In this document: in pieces, positions 26,050 to 34,498 of the stretch
How positions within the stretch are numbered: the stretch's first letter is position 1
Layout of the letters: every line of letters begins with the position of its first letter
From: JAXMAR01 sp046350295
Lineage (GTDB): Bacteria > Planctomycetota > Planctomycetia > Gemmatales > Gemmataceae
Reading direction: 5' to 3'
NCBI GenBank assembly: GCA_046350295.1
Contig: JAXMAR010000010.1
Coordinates: 62,001 to 126,000, forward strand
DNA: 64,000 nt
Position numbers and translations under genes: made by a program
The notes under the pieces: model-generated
The model's input: only the letters and a program-made list of their open reading frames with translations
Told to the model about the DNA's origin: nothing
Database searches by the model: none

Positions 26050-26319
26050 ATGAGCAGGCACGTCTCCCGCAAGAGCCGCTGGACACAGGTAAGCGCCAAG
26101 GAGTATCGCTCCAGCTTCGGCGTCGTCACCTACCGCGCCGGCGCCTGGGAAGGACGCCTCGTCTTCATGCGCTGGAACATCGACACCGACTCCTGGCGCC
26201 CGGAAACGCTGGCCGCCGGTCGCTTCAAACGGCCGCGCAACGCGATGATCTGTGTCGAGGACAAGGCGATCGAGACGCAACGCCGCTATGGCGACGACGT
26301 GAAAGTCGCGCTCCTCTGA
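26050..26319 (+). CDS. Small conserved protein of unknown function
   Basis: 89 residues, basic, with 'SFGVVTYRAGAWEGRLVFMR' and 'PRNAMICVEDKAIETQRRYG'. It has no signal peptide or membrane helix. It lies 30 bases after the decayed phosphatase gene and 136 bases before the thioredoxin-like gene. The intact frame and ordinary composition support it, but no family is recognised. Confidence 0.5.
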   Translation: MSRHVSRKSRWTQVSAKEYRSSFGVVTYRAGAWEGRLVFMRWNIDTDSWRPETLAAGRFKRPRNAMICVEDKAIETQRRYGDDVKVALL

Positions 26320-26454
26320 AGCGCGACTACGCCATTTACCAAATAACAAGCGCCTGGTGAAAATGCCGCGCGCCCTCCGCGTCGCGCCTCCCGGTACAAT
26401 GAAGGGGCACGCCGGCTCCCCCCTTGCTCCTTGCCACGCCTGACGGAGAACGCC

Positions 26455-27768
26455 ATGTCGCTGTCCCCAAGACGCCTCGCCCTGGCCCTGGTCGTCGCCG
26501 CGACCGGATTCGTTCCAGCCGGCGCCGACGAGACCGCGCCGCTGCCCGCCGAGCGCTTCGACAAGCTCCAGCGCTTGATCAAGCCGCAGACCGGCGAGTC
26601 ACGCTGGATGGAGATCGACTGGTATCCGAACGTCTGGGAAGCCAGGCAAAAAGCGGCGGCCGAGGGCAAGCCGATCTTCCTCATGGCGGGCAGCGGCGGC
26701 GCGCCCCCGGCAGGATGTTGAACGGCGGGACGCGGTGTGAGCCGTGGGCTCGCCTTCTGGACCGACGACACCATCAAACTGATCCGGGACAACTTCGTCG
26801 CCGCGGCCGTTCCCACCTGGGTCGCTCGGGCCAAGGGGCCGGAAGGGGAGTTTCTCCGCAAGGCCGGCGTCGACAAGCAATGGGTGACGAGCAGCGGGTA
26901 CATGACCTGCGTCTCGGCGAGCGGCAAAATGCTCGGGCACGCGCCATCGCAGAAAGTGCTCGAGGCGTTTCGAAAGCTGCCCGACTCCGAGCGCGGGCCG
27001 GGCGCCGTCGCAGTGGCCGATATCGAACCGGCCGAGCGCTTGGTTCCATCCCCACCCGCCGGCGGCCTGGTGCTGCGCGTCCACGCCCGTTTTCTGAGCC
27101 GCGATGGCATGGGAGACCTGCGCCACGCGACCGTCGACGACTTCCCGCTGATGGCCAAGTCCCCCGCGTCCTTTCGGCTCTTCCTCGAGCCGAACACCGA
27201 ATATCTGTGGCTGACGGCCGAGGAATGGAAGTCGCTTGTGCCGGGCAAGCTCGTCAAAGGGGAGACGCTGGCGGTCGATCCGCGCACCGTTGATCGCATG
27301 GCCCGCTTTCACCTGACGCCGCGCCGCGCCATGACCAGCGAAGGCGGCATCCTCGGCAAGTCGGCGGTAAAGTCAGCCAAGCTCGATCTCGTCGTGGAGG
27401 ACGTGTCGCCAGAACGGGCACGCCTGCGCCTGATCGGGTTCGTCCACACGGGGACGACGTTCGACAAGGAAAAGGCGACGACGCCCAACGGACCGCTCGG
27501 CTTCGGCTTCCAATCCCCGCTGCACGGCGTGCTCGAATACGACCGGACTGCGAAACGCTTCACGCGCTTCGACTTGATCGCCCCGGGAGACGTGTGGGGC
27601 CGCTGGGGAGACGCCAACGACAAGAGCCTGTTCGTGGAACGTCCGGGGAGCACCCCATTCGGCTTCGCGCTCGAGCTGGCGGGAACGTCGCCCACGGAGC
27701 GGATTCCGCCGGGAGGGAACCCGGCCTACATCGGGCCAAAGAGCGGCTATTTCGGCGCCGGGAAATAG
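26455..27768 (+). CDS. Secreted thioredoxin-like protein with an in-frame TGA (possible selenocysteine)
   Basis: Start at ATG 26455 behind GGAG, with a signal peptide (about 1-25, ending VPAGADE). The first part reads to 'GKPIFLMAGSGGAPPAGC', the place where a thioredoxin-like fold carries its redox residues. TGA follows at 26719-26721. The same frame continues at once with TAGRGVSRGLAFWTDDTIKL and 'NFVAAAVPTWVARA', which is the expected continuation of this fold, through to 27768. About 437 codons in all. The TGA could encode selenocysteine next to Cys, or be a nonsense mutation, or reflect two indels around the C5 run at 26703-26707. The rest of the gene is undamaged, including a long beta-rich C-terminal domain of unknown function. 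Confidence 0.7.
26724..26754 (+). promoter_or_regulatory. Candidate bacterial SECIS-like hairpin after the in-frame TGA
   Basis: Directly downstream of the TGA, a 6-bp stem (GGCGGG with CTCGCC, one G-U) and a 5-bp upper stem (CGCGG with CCGTG, one G-U) enclose the 6-base loop TGTGAG. The loop starts 14 bases after the TGA and has G at its second position. Size and layout resemble bacterial SECIS elements, although the distance is at the short edge. GC-rich DNA forms such hairpins by chance, so this is only suggestive. Confidence 0.35.
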
Positions 27769-27839
27769 CGCCGCGAAAAAAGGCCAATTGGCGAGACGCC
27801 GGAAGGAACGGACGCCAGACGCGGCGGGGGGGTTGCTAG

Positions 27840-27913
27840 TACGCCCGACAGGACTCGAACCTGTAACCTTTGGTTCCGTAGACCAATGCTCTATCCAGTT
27901 GAGCTACGGGCGC
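27840..27913 (-). tRNA. tRNA-Arg (anticodon ACG)
   Basis: The minus strand gives a 7-bp acceptor stem (GCGCCCG with CGGGCGT, first pair G-U), a D-arm with AGCTCAACTGGATAGAG, and an anticodon stem TTGGT/ACCAA around loop CTACGGA. The T-arm contains GGTTCGAGTCC. Anticodon ACG, read as ICG, decodes CGN Arg codons. No CCA is encoded. Confidence 0.93.
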
Positions 27914-28054
27914 ATCGGACTCGTGCCGGTTCTCTTTGTTGACGCCTCAGGAAGTGGCGCTTCCGGCTTTCCAGCGAACATCATTCTACCGATACCGCGG
28001 CCGCCGGAAAGACCTCGACGATGAGAATGGCCCCGAGGCGGGGCATGCCGTCGC

Positions 28055-28390
28055 TCAGCGGACGGAAGAAGACGCCTTGCGCTCCGGGATCGGCTTGACG
28101 TCCCAGCTGCGGGTGAGGTAGTCGTTGAGCGTCAGCGCGACGAGGATGGCGAGCCAGGCGAGGCTGGCGGTGGCGACCACCCAGGTGAGCTTCGTGCTGT
28201 ACCAGACGTGCATGAAGATGAGGATGACGAGGGTCGCCTTGGCAAACGCGATGAGAAGAGCGAGGACGGTGTGCCAGGGGTCGTGCAAGGGCAGGAACTT
28301 GGCCGTGACGACGGTGAGCAGCGTCAGGCCGATGAGGGCGGCGTAGACGATCCAGTAGTTGCGGGCCGGAATGTGGTTCTGCGGGTCCAT
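28055..28390 (-). CDS. coxD: Cytochrome c oxidase subunit IV (small prokaryotic type)
   Basis: 111 residues from the ATG at 28390, with AGAG upstream. Three membrane helices are present (about 15-35, 43-65 and 75-95, including 'LLIAFAKATLVILIFMHVWY'), the pattern of prokaryotic COX4. It is the last gene of the ACIII-cox operon and stabilises the oxidase core. A large palindromic repeat separates it from coxC. Confidence 0.88.
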   Translation of the reverse strand: MDPQNHIPARNYWIVYAALIGLTLLTVVTAKFLPLHDPWHTVLALLIAFAKATLVILIFMHVWYSTKLTWVVATASLAWLAILVALTLNDYLTRSWDVKPIPERKASSSVR

Positions 28391-28411
28391 GGTCGTCTCT
28401 TTTCGCAACCA

Positions 28412-28493
28412 GGCGAGCCGGGCGGCGTATGCCCCCGGAGCATGAGTTCGGCATCCGTCTGTTCCTCCGGGGGCTTACGCCGCCCGGCTCGCC
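28412..28493. repeat. Long inverted repeat between coxC and coxD
   Basis: Arms of 29 bases (28412-28440 and 28465-28493) match with one difference, and the outer part is the same AGGCGAGCCGGGCGGCGT unit found at 11248-11336. The right arm begins 4 bases after the coxC stop codon. It could form a strong hairpin in the operon transcript and lower coxD expression. Confidence 0.87.
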
Positions 28494-28496
28494 GGA

Positions 28497-29171
28497 TCAA
28501 TGTCCCACCAGATAGAGCAGCGGAAACAGGAAGATCCACACGATATCGACAAAGTGCCAGTAGAGGCCGGTCAATTCCACCTGCGGATGGTACTCCGGCG
28601 TGAAGCGGCCGCGCCGCGCCATCGCAACCAGGACGCCGATGATCGCCAGGCCGATGATCATGTGGATGGCGTGCAGGCCGGTCATCACGAAATAGAGGAC
28701 GAGAAAGAGGCGGATGCCGTTCTCGCTGGGAATGGCGCCGGTCGCATGATCGCGAAAATGCTCCGGCTTGAAAAAGGCGAAGAGCGGAATGGCGCCCTCT
28801 TCGAAGTCCAGGTAATACTCGTACGCCTTCGCCCCGAGGAAAATGACGCCGAGCAGGATCGTCAGCAGCAGGAAGCGGACGATGCCCTGCCGCTGGCCGG
28901 TTGCCGCGGCGTGGACGGCGAGCGCCATCGTCAAACTGCTGGTGAGGAGGACGACGGTGTTGAAGGCGGCCAACTGCCAGGCCATCTTCCCCGCGGCCAC
29001 GGCGAACGCCTCCGGGTACTGCCAGCGGTAGACGATGTAAGCCGTGAACAGGCCGCCGAAGATCATCACCTCGGTGGCGAGGAACAGCCACATGCCGAGA
29101 TTGCCCGCCTGGCGCTGCTGCTCCAGATCGTCAAAGTGGTGCGCCAGATCGGGGTGATGGTTATGCGACAA
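28497..29171 (-). CDS. coxC: Cytochrome c oxidase subunit III
   Basis: 224 residues with about five to six membrane helices; 'GMWLFLATEVMIFGGLFTAY' and 'LTGLYWHFVDIVWIFLFPLLY' are the family blocks (the Glu of TEVM and the WHFVDIVW signature). The start overlaps the end of coxA by 11 bases, indicating translational coupling. It is part of the caa3-type terminal oxidase. Confidence 0.96.
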   Translation of the reverse strand: MSHNHHPDLAHHFDDLEQQRQAGNLGMWLFLATEVMIFGGLFTAYIVYRWQYPEAFAVAAGKMAWQLAAFNTVVLLTSSLTMALAVHAAATGQRQGIVRFLLLTILLGVIFLGAKAYEYYLDFEEGAIPLFAFFKPEHFRDHATGAIPSENGIRLFLVLYFVMTGLHAIHMIIGLAIIGVLVAMARRGRFTPEYHPQVELTGLYWHFVDIVWIFLFPLLYLVGH

Positions 29172-30822
29172 CTTCCTTCTCCTTCGACTCAGTCTTCGCC
29201 GGCGGATGATAATCGTAGGGGGGCGCGGTCACGATCGGGACGTTGTCGAAATTGAACGTCGGCGGCGGCGAGGGCGTCTGCCATTCCAGGCCGGTCGCGC
29301 CCCAGGGATTGGCCGGGGCCTTCTTGCCGTAGCCCAGCGACCAGAGCAGGTAGACAAGGGGAATGACGTAGCCGATCGCGAGGATCGACGCGCCGGCGCT
29401 CGACATCACGTTGAGCACCTGCAACTCCGGCCAGTGACTGTAGTCGTGGTAGCGGCGCGGCATGCCGAGATAACCGAGCAGGAACTGCGGAAAGAACGTC
29501 AGGTTGAAGCCGATGAAGATGGTGATCATGCCGAGCCGGCCCCACGCCTCGGGGTACATGCGGCCGGAGATCTTGGGCCACCAGTAGTGCAGCCCGCCCA
29601 TGTAGGCCATGACCATGCCGCCGACCATGATGTAGTGGAAATGGGCGACGATGAAATAGCTGTCGGAGACATGAGAGTCGACGGCGACGGCGGCGAGGAA
29701 GAGGCCGGTGAGGCCGCCGATGGTGAAGAGGCCGATGAAGCCGAGGGCGTAGAGCATCGGGGTGTCGTAGGAGATGGAGCCCTTGTAGAGGGTGGCGGTC
29801 CAGTTGAAGACCTTGACCGCGCTCGGGATGGCGACGAGGAAGGAGAGAAGCGAGAAGATCAACTTGGCGTAGATCGACTGGTAGGTGATGAACATGTGGT
29901 GGCCCCAGACCAGGAAGCCGAGGAAGGCGATGGCCAGGCTGGCGAAGGCGACGAAGGTGTAGCCGAAGACCTTCTTGCGGGCGAAGGCGGCGACCAGCTC
30001 GCTGACGACGCCCATGCCGGGGAGGATCATGATGTAGACGGCGGGGTGGCTGTAGAACCAGAAGAAGTGCTGGAAGAGGAGGGGATCGCCGCCGATCGCG
30101 GGGTCGAAGATGCCGATCTGGGCGACGCGCTCGACGGCGAGCAGGAGGACGGTGATCGAGAGGACCGGCGTGCCCAGGACGATGATGATGCTGGTGGCGT
30201 ACATGGACCAGCAGAAGAGGGGCATGCGGAACCATGTCATGCCCGGGGCGCGCATCTTGTGGATGGTGACGATGAAGTTGAGCGCGGTGAGGATGGAGGA
30301 GAAGCCGACGATGAGGACGCCCAGGCCGGTCATGATGACCTGGGTGTGGGAGGAGGCGGTGCTGTAGGGGGTGTAGAAGGTCCAGCCGGTGTCGACGCCG
30401 CCGTTGACCAGGACCCAGAGGGTGAAGACGCCGCTGACCATGAAGATGTACCAGCTGAGCAGGTTGAGCTTGGGGAAGGCGAGGTCGCGGGCGCCGATCA
30501 TCATGGGCAGGACGAAGTTGCCGAGGATGGCCGGGATCGAGGGGATGAGGAAATAGAAGACCATGATGATGCCGTGGAGCGTGAAGGTCTTGTTGTAAGT
30601 GTCGCGCTCCATGAGGTCGCCGGCGGGGGTCATCAGCTCGAGGCGGATGAGGGTGGCGGCGGCGCCGCCGAGGATGAAGAAGAGGGTGACGCTCACCAGG
30701 TAGAGGATGGCGATGCGCTTGTGGTCCGTGGTGAGGAGCCAGGACTTGATCCCGTAATCCGCGTTGAGGTAGTTCTTGCGCGGCGCGGCGGGCGGCGGCA
30801 GATACAGGGGGGTCGTGCTCAT
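29161..30822 (-). CDS. coxA: Cytochrome c oxidase subunit I (caa3/aa3 type)
   Basis: 553 residues from the ATG at 30822; the open frame further upstream is an artefact inside coxB. It reduces O2 and pumps protons. Haem and copper ligands are visible: H83 in TFTLHGIIMVF (low-spin haem), H259 and Y263 in WFYSHPAVYIM (CuB His-Tyr crosslink), HHMF later, and HFHYIMVGG near the high-spin haem. Twelve membrane helices are expected. The start is 2 bases from the stop of coxB. Confidence 0.98.
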   Translation of the reverse strand: MSTTPLYLPPPAAPRKNYLNADYGIKSWLLTTDHKRIAILYLVSVTLFFILGGAAATLIRLELMTPAGDLMERDTYNKTFTLHGIIMVFYFLIPSIPAILGNFVLPMMIGARDLAFPKLNLLSWYIFMVSGVFTLWVLVNGGVDTGWTFYTPYSTASSHTQVIMTGLGVLIVGFSSILTALNFIVTIHKMRAPGMTWFRMPLFCWSMYATSIIIVLGTPVLSITVLLLAVERVAQIGIFDPAIGGDPLLFQHFFWFYSHPAVYIMILPGMGVVSELVAAFARKKVFGYTFVAFASLAIAFLGFLVWGHHMFITYQSIYAKLIFSLLSFLVAIPSAVKVFNWTATLYKGSISYDTPMLYALGFIGLFTIGGLTGLFLAAVAVDSHVSDSYFIVAHFHYIMVGGMVMAYMGGLHYWWPKISGRMYPEAWGRLGMITIFIGFNLTFFPQFLLGYLGMPRRYHDYSHWPELQVLNVMSSAGASILAIGYVIPLVYLLWSLGYGKKAPANPWGATGLEWQTPSPPPTFNFDNVPIVTAPPYDYHPPAKTESKEKEVVA

Positions 30823-30824
30823 GT

Positions 30825-31838
30825 CTATCTCTTCGTTTCCGGGGGCAGCTTGAGGATGGTGGGGGGCTCGGAACGCTCGGTGCGCGGCGGCGTCCCGCCC
30901 GGGCCCAGCCCCTTCAAAAAGGCGATCAACGCCGACATGTCCATCTCGTCGGTGATGACGCTCTTGAAGCTCGGCATGATCGGTCGGAAGCCGGCCACCA
31001 CGTCGGCGTCCGGCTCCAGGATCGAGCGCCGCAGGTACGCCTCGTCGACCAGGGCGGAGCGGCCGTCCTCGAGCGGCACGGTCTTGCCGAAGAGCGCCTC
31101 CAGGTTCGGGGCCCGCGCCAGCGAATCGGCGCTGTGGCACGTGACGCACTGCAGCTTGAGGAAGAGCTTGCGGCCGCGGTTGGCGAGCGAGCCTTCCACG
31201 TTGGGCGAGGCGAGCCATTTCTCGAAGTCGCTCGGTTCGAGGACGCGGACCCAGCCGACCATGCGCGAGTGATCGGTGCCGCAGTACTCGGCGCAGAAGA
31301 TGCGGAAGTCGCCCGGCCTGGTCGCCTCGAACCAGAGGTGGGTGTACGTGCCGGGGAAGACGTCGTTCTTGACCCGGAAGGAGGGGATGGCGAAATCGTG
31401 GATGACGTCCTTGGAGGTCATGATCAGCTTGACGGGCCGGCCGGCGGGGACGTGCAGCTCGTTGTTTTCACGCTGGCCGCCCGTGTGCTGCAAGTGCCAC
31501 ATCCATTGCTGGCCGACGACATAGACCTCGAGCGCATTGTCCGGCGGCGTGGCGACGCGGAAGTAGACGCGCGACGACCAGACGAAGACGAAGAGGACGA
31601 TGAGGAGGGGGATGACGGTCCAGATGACCTCGAGCGTCATCGCGCTTTCGACCGGGGCCGGGATTTCGTCCGGGGAGCGACGGCGGTACTTCACGGCGAA
31701 GTAGAGGATGAGGAGGAAGATGAGGAGCGTGAAGAAGGCGCTGAGGCCGGTGAGGAAGAGGGTGACACCGTCCACCTCCGGCGCGATGGTCGACGCCTGC
31801 TCGGGGAACAGCGGCACGTCGGCGAACAGCGGCCTCAT
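30825..31838 (-). CDS. coxB: Cytochrome c oxidase subunit II with fused cytochrome c domain
   Basis: 337 residues. Two membrane helices (about 26-50 and 70-90) precede a cupredoxin domain with the CuA ligands H147, C182, E184, C186, H190 and M193 (FCAEYCGTDHSRMVG). A C-terminal c-type domain carries CVTCH at 231-235 and a Met ligand candidate in 'FRPIMPSFKS'. The fusion defines a caa3-type oxidase, which can take electrons from membrane-bound or soluble cytochrome c, here probably from ACIII. Confidence 0.97.
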   Translation of the reverse strand: MRPLFADVPLFPEQASTIAPEVDGVTLFLTGLSAFFTLLIFLLILYFAVKYRRRSPDEIPAPVESAMTLEVIWTVIPLLIVLFVFVWSSRVYFRVATPPDNALEVYVVGQQWMWHLQHTGGQRENNELHVPAGRPVKLIMTSKDVIHDFAIPSFRVKNDVFPGTYTHLWFEATRPGDFRIFCAEYCGTDHSRMVGWVRVLEPSDFEKWLASPNVEGSLANRGRKLFLKLQCVTCHSADSLARAPNLEALFGKTVPLEDGRSALVDEAYLRRSILEPDADVVAGFRPIMPSFKSVITDEMDMSALIAFLKGLGPGGTPPRTERSEPPTILKLPPETKR

Positions 31839-31876
31839 GGCAACGACCTCTTCGTTTGGAGCGGCTTCGAACCTGT

Positions 31877-31939
31877 CGTAGCGTGGACTTCAGTCCACGC
31901 GAGTGTTTGCAGGCCGCGTGGACTAAAGTCCACGCTACG
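31877..31939. repeat. Palindromic repeat, 'CGTAGCGTGGACTTCAGTCCACG' family
   Basis: Two 25-base halves (31877-31901 and 31915-31939) are inverse copies, and each contains its own smaller palindrome (GTGGACT...AGTCCAC). On the minus strand the element begins CGTAGCGTGG, and that TAG is the stop codon of the sco gene. Confidence 0.88.
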
Positions 31940-32780
31940 ATCTAGCGAGCGGTTCCTCCGCCGGGGACTTCTTCAGCCACGCGCGTCCGAGATAGACGCC
32001 GAGGATCAGGATGGTCAGGAGCGCGGCGGCGCGCATCAGCTTCATGGGCGAGATCACGTAGCGCCCGGCTTCGGCGTCGTAGGCGAAGCAAGTGAGCAGG
32101 ACCGCGTCGTCCGCGAGGGAGCCGATCTTCCCTTCAGAGGCTTCGACCAGGCCGAGCCGCAGCCCCGTCGGTGGATAGTCGATGCCGAGGAAGTAGCGGG
32201 CGATCTTGCCGCCGGGGGTGAGGACCACGAAGCCGGCGGAGTGGCGGAACATGCCCGTGTCCGGCTCGAAGACGTAGGCGTAGCCGATGGAGTCGGCGAG
32301 CTTCTTGATCTCCGCTTCGCCGCCGGTGAGGAAGTGCCAGCCGTCGATGGTGCTCGAATCGCCGTATTGATCGAGGCAGGCGTCGCGGCGCGGGCGGGCG
32401 AGGGCGGGCCCTTCGCGCGGATCGATGCTGACGACGACGACCTGAAAATCCTTGCCGGGCGTCAAGGTGATCTTCTTGAGGCTGTCGACGAGGGACTGGA
32501 AGACGACGTTGCAGAGGCGTGGGCAGCGGAAGTAGGCGAGGACCAGGATGACGGGGCGATCCTTGCAGTAGTCGGCGAGGCGGGCCGGGCGGTTGTCCTG
32601 GTCGCGGAAGGCGCCGTCGAGAGCGGCTTGCTCGCCCAGGCGCTGCTGGAAGGGCATGGCGGCCTTGTCGACGAGCGACTGGGCCTGGGCGGGGGGCGCC
32701 AGGGACGCCAGGAAGCCAAGCCCAAACACAACAACAGCGAGCCTCCTCCCTGTCGAAGCATCGAAGGTTTCGCGGTTCAT
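31935..32780 (-). CDS. SCO1/SenC family copper chaperone for cytochrome c oxidase
   Basis: 281 residues. A signal peptide (to about 33, PPAQAQ) precedes a thioredoxin-like domain with the copper-binding CxxxC at 86-90 (CPRLC) and the conserved His in GMFRHSAGF. A C-terminal membrane helix (about 250-270) anchors it. It delivers copper to the CuA site of CoxB, encoded just downstream. The stop codon lies inside the adjacent palindromic repeat. Confidence 0.94.
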   Translation of the reverse strand: MNRETFDASTGRRLAVVVFGLGFLASLAPPAQAQSLVDKAAMPFQQRLGEQAALDGAFRDQDNRPARLADYCKDRPVILVLAYFRCPRLCNVVFQSLVDSLKKITLTPGKDFQVVVVSIDPREGPALARPRRDACLDQYGDSSTIDGWHFLTGGEAEIKKLADSIGYAYVFEPDTGMFRHSAGFVVLTPGGKIARYFLGIDYPPTGLRLGLVEASEGKIGSLADDAVLLTCFAYDAEAGRYVISPMKLMRAAALLTILILGVYLGRAWLKKSPAEEPLARS

Positions 32781-32781
32781 G

Positions 32782-33180
32782 TCATTTCCCCCCCGGGCGG
32801 GCAGTCACGCCGTAGCGGGCGGCGGTCTTGGGGTCGGCCAGCAAGTTCATGGCTTCCTGAATATGGCGCAGCTTCGCTTCCTCCTGGAGACGGAGGCGGT
32901 CGAGGTCGGCGGTCTCGTTTTCTTGCAGGCGGGGCGCGGGGATGCGTTTCAAGTCTTCGGGGAGGTAGATTCGCTCGCGCGCCAGCCGCGGGTTCATGGG
33001 CTTCTGGGCGGCGCTCGACGCGTCCGCCATCACCCAGTAAAGCCAGGCGACGCCGAAGTGAATGGCGAAGGCGGCGATTAGAGTATAGACGCCAAACTTC
33101 CACAGCCCGGTGACGCTGACGTCCGTGGTTTCGTGGCCGGCGTCGATGGCGGTTTTTTCGGTGGCGCCCGGGTTATTCAT
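32782..33180 (-). CDS. Small single-helix membrane protein in the ACIII-cox operon
   Basis: 132 residues from the ATG at 33180. One membrane helix (about 28-48, FGVYTLIAAFAIHFGVAWLY) is followed by a charged cytoplasmic or periplasmic tail (DLDRLRLQEEAKLRHIQEAM). It overlaps the end of the actF C-terminal part by 8 bases and ends 2 bases before sco. It may correspond to a small accessory subunit of ACIII (ActG-like), but this rests on position only. Confidence 0.7.
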   Translation of the reverse strand: MNNPGATEKTAIDAGHETTDVSVTGLWKFGVYTLIAAFAIHFGVAWLYWVMADASSAAQKPMNPRLARERIYLPEDLKRIPAPRLQENETADLDRLRLQEEAKLRHIQEAMNLLADPKTAARYGVTARPGGK

Positions 33181-33673
33181 GGGCCAGCGCCTCCTTGAGA
33201 GCGGGATCGGCCACGGGCGCCAGGGGATGGGACGCCAGGCGCCAGAAGAAGCAGGCGAGCCAGACGCCGCCGACACCGACGAGAGCAGGGAGATCGAGCC
33301 AGCCGAGGCCTTCCGGCGCCAGGTGGCCGCCCGCATGCTCTTCGCCGTGGCTGGAGAAGGCGGGAACGACGAGCCAGAACTGAAAGACCAGGTGCATCAC
33401 GATGAGGAGACCGGCGACCCAGACGAGGCGATGGGGATTGCGCTTGATGTCGCGCGACAAGAGGAGGACGAACGGCAGCGCGAAATAGACGACGATCAGG
33501 CTCCAGCCGACGATTTCCCAACCGCCTTTGATGCGCACGTCGTACCAGACGATCTCCTCCGGCAGGTTGCCCGACCAGATGAGGAAGAACTGTGAATAGC
33601 CCATGTACGCCCAGAGCATGACGAAGGCGAGCAGGAGGTTGCCGAGATCGTTCCATACCTCGGGCGTCATCAA
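33173..33673 (-). CDS. actF: ActF C-terminal part (Alternative Complex III quinol-oxidising subunit)
   Basis: 166 residues, with TTG at 33673 or ATG at 33670 as possible starts. It opens with 'NDLGNLLLAFVMLWAYMGYS' and 'FFLIWSGNLPEEIVWY', which in ActF proteins lies in the second half of a single chain of about 400 residues. It overlaps the upstream part by four bases (TTGATGA). Either actF is naturally split here and coupled, or a one-base loss near 33673-33690 separates the two halves. The helices expected of the full protein are present across both parts. Confidence 0.85.
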   Translation of the reverse strand: MMTPEVWNDLGNLLLAFVMLWAYMGYSQFFLIWSGNLPEEIVWYDVRIKGGWEIVGWSLIVVYFALPFVLLLSRDIKRNPHRLVWVAGLLIVMHLVFQFWLVVPAFSSHGEEHAGGHLAPEGLGWLDLPALVGVGGVWLACFFWRLASHPLAPVADPALKEALAHE

Positions 33674-34416
33674 CCGGGCGACGCCCTTCTTCCCTCGGCC
33701 TGCATGGAGTCCTCGGCGCCGGCGGGCGTTCCCAGGAGCCAGACGAGCATGACGATGCCGAAGGCGAAGGCGGGCAGGAACTGTGCCACCGCGATCAGGG
33801 CGCCGAAGATGCTCGAGTACCAGTGGGGCTCGAGTGACATGATCCAGTCGATGGCGGCGAAGGTGAGGGTGAGTCCGAGCACGGCGAGGCCGGGGCCGCT
33901 GAAGACCTGGCCGCGGCGGGCGATGACGGGATCGTACACGCGGCGCCGGTTGGTGGACCAGAGGTTGAGGAGCTGGCTGACGACGATCCAGACGGCGAAG
34001 TAGACGGCGGCGCGGAGCAGGAACGCCGGGACGTTGAGATACGGGCTCTTGCCGCGCAGGATGGCGTCGTGCTCGAGGACATAGCTGTTCGTCCAGAGAT
34101 AAAGGTCGTCCAGGCCAAGGGCGACGGGGACGAAAAGGAGCGCCATCAGCGGGATCGTGTCGATGGCCGCCTCCTGGATCGCCTGGAGACCGAGGCCCCA
34201 GCGGCCGCCCGTCATGTTGAAGACCATGAGGAGGGCGAGGCTGCCGAGAGGGAAGGCGAGCCAGAAGAGGTAAGCGACGAGGTAGGAGCGGAAGAAGGCG
34301 GCCGGGCCGAAGAAGGCGCCGAGCGCGCAGAGGCCCAGGCCGACGATGCCGGCGATGAGCATCGGCAGCGCCGGTCGGCGCTTCAGCGGCCAGGCCCCTT
34401 CCACGCTGCTCATCAA
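33670..34416 (-). CDS. actF: ActF N-terminal part (Alternative Complex III quinol-oxidising subunit)
   Basis: 248 residues with about six membrane helices, including 'FRSYLVAYLFWLAFPLGSLA', 'VYFAVWIVVSQLLNLWS' and 'FGIVMLVWLLG'. This matches the first half of ActF (a paralogue of the NrfD-like ActC). The last 15 residues (AEDSMQAEGRRASPG) look out of frame, because the true continuation starts in the next frame at the downstream part. Confidence 0.85.
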   Translation of the reverse strand: MMSSVEGAWPLKRRPALPMLIAGIVGLGLCALGAFFGPAAFFRSYLVAYLFWLAFPLGSLALLMVFNMTGGRWGLGLQAIQEAAIDTIPLMALLFVPVALGLDDLYLWTNSYVLEHDAILRGKSPYLNVPAFLLRAAVYFAVWIVVSQLLNLWSTNRRRVYDPVIARRGQVFSGPGLAVLGLTLTFAAIDWIMSLEPHWYSSIFGALIAVAQFLPAFAFGIVMLVWLLGTPAGAEDSMQAEGRRASPG

Positions 34417-34477
34417 GGCTCCTTGTCGATTCGTTTCAGTAACCAGGGCGTAGTGAAATAAATGAAACGCACAGAGT

Positions 34478-34498
34478 CAGGCTGGAAAGCCTGGCCTA
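34478..34498. repeat. Palindromic repeat CAGGCTGGAAAGCCTG at the actE 3' end
   Basis: A 6-bp perfect stem (CAGGCT / AGCCTG) with a GGAA loop. On the minus strand the unit reads CGTAGGCCAGGCTTTCCAGCCTG, and its TAG is the actE stop codon. This sequence type is a known kind of planctomycete intergenic palindrome. Confidence 0.7.

Noticed and set aside
24604..26349. A long open frame on the minus strand across the mug remnant
   Set aside because: It runs through the real genes at 24559-24996 and the phosphatase remnant on the other strand. Its composition is Arg/Pro-rich, and only the short mug blocks in it resemble a protein family.
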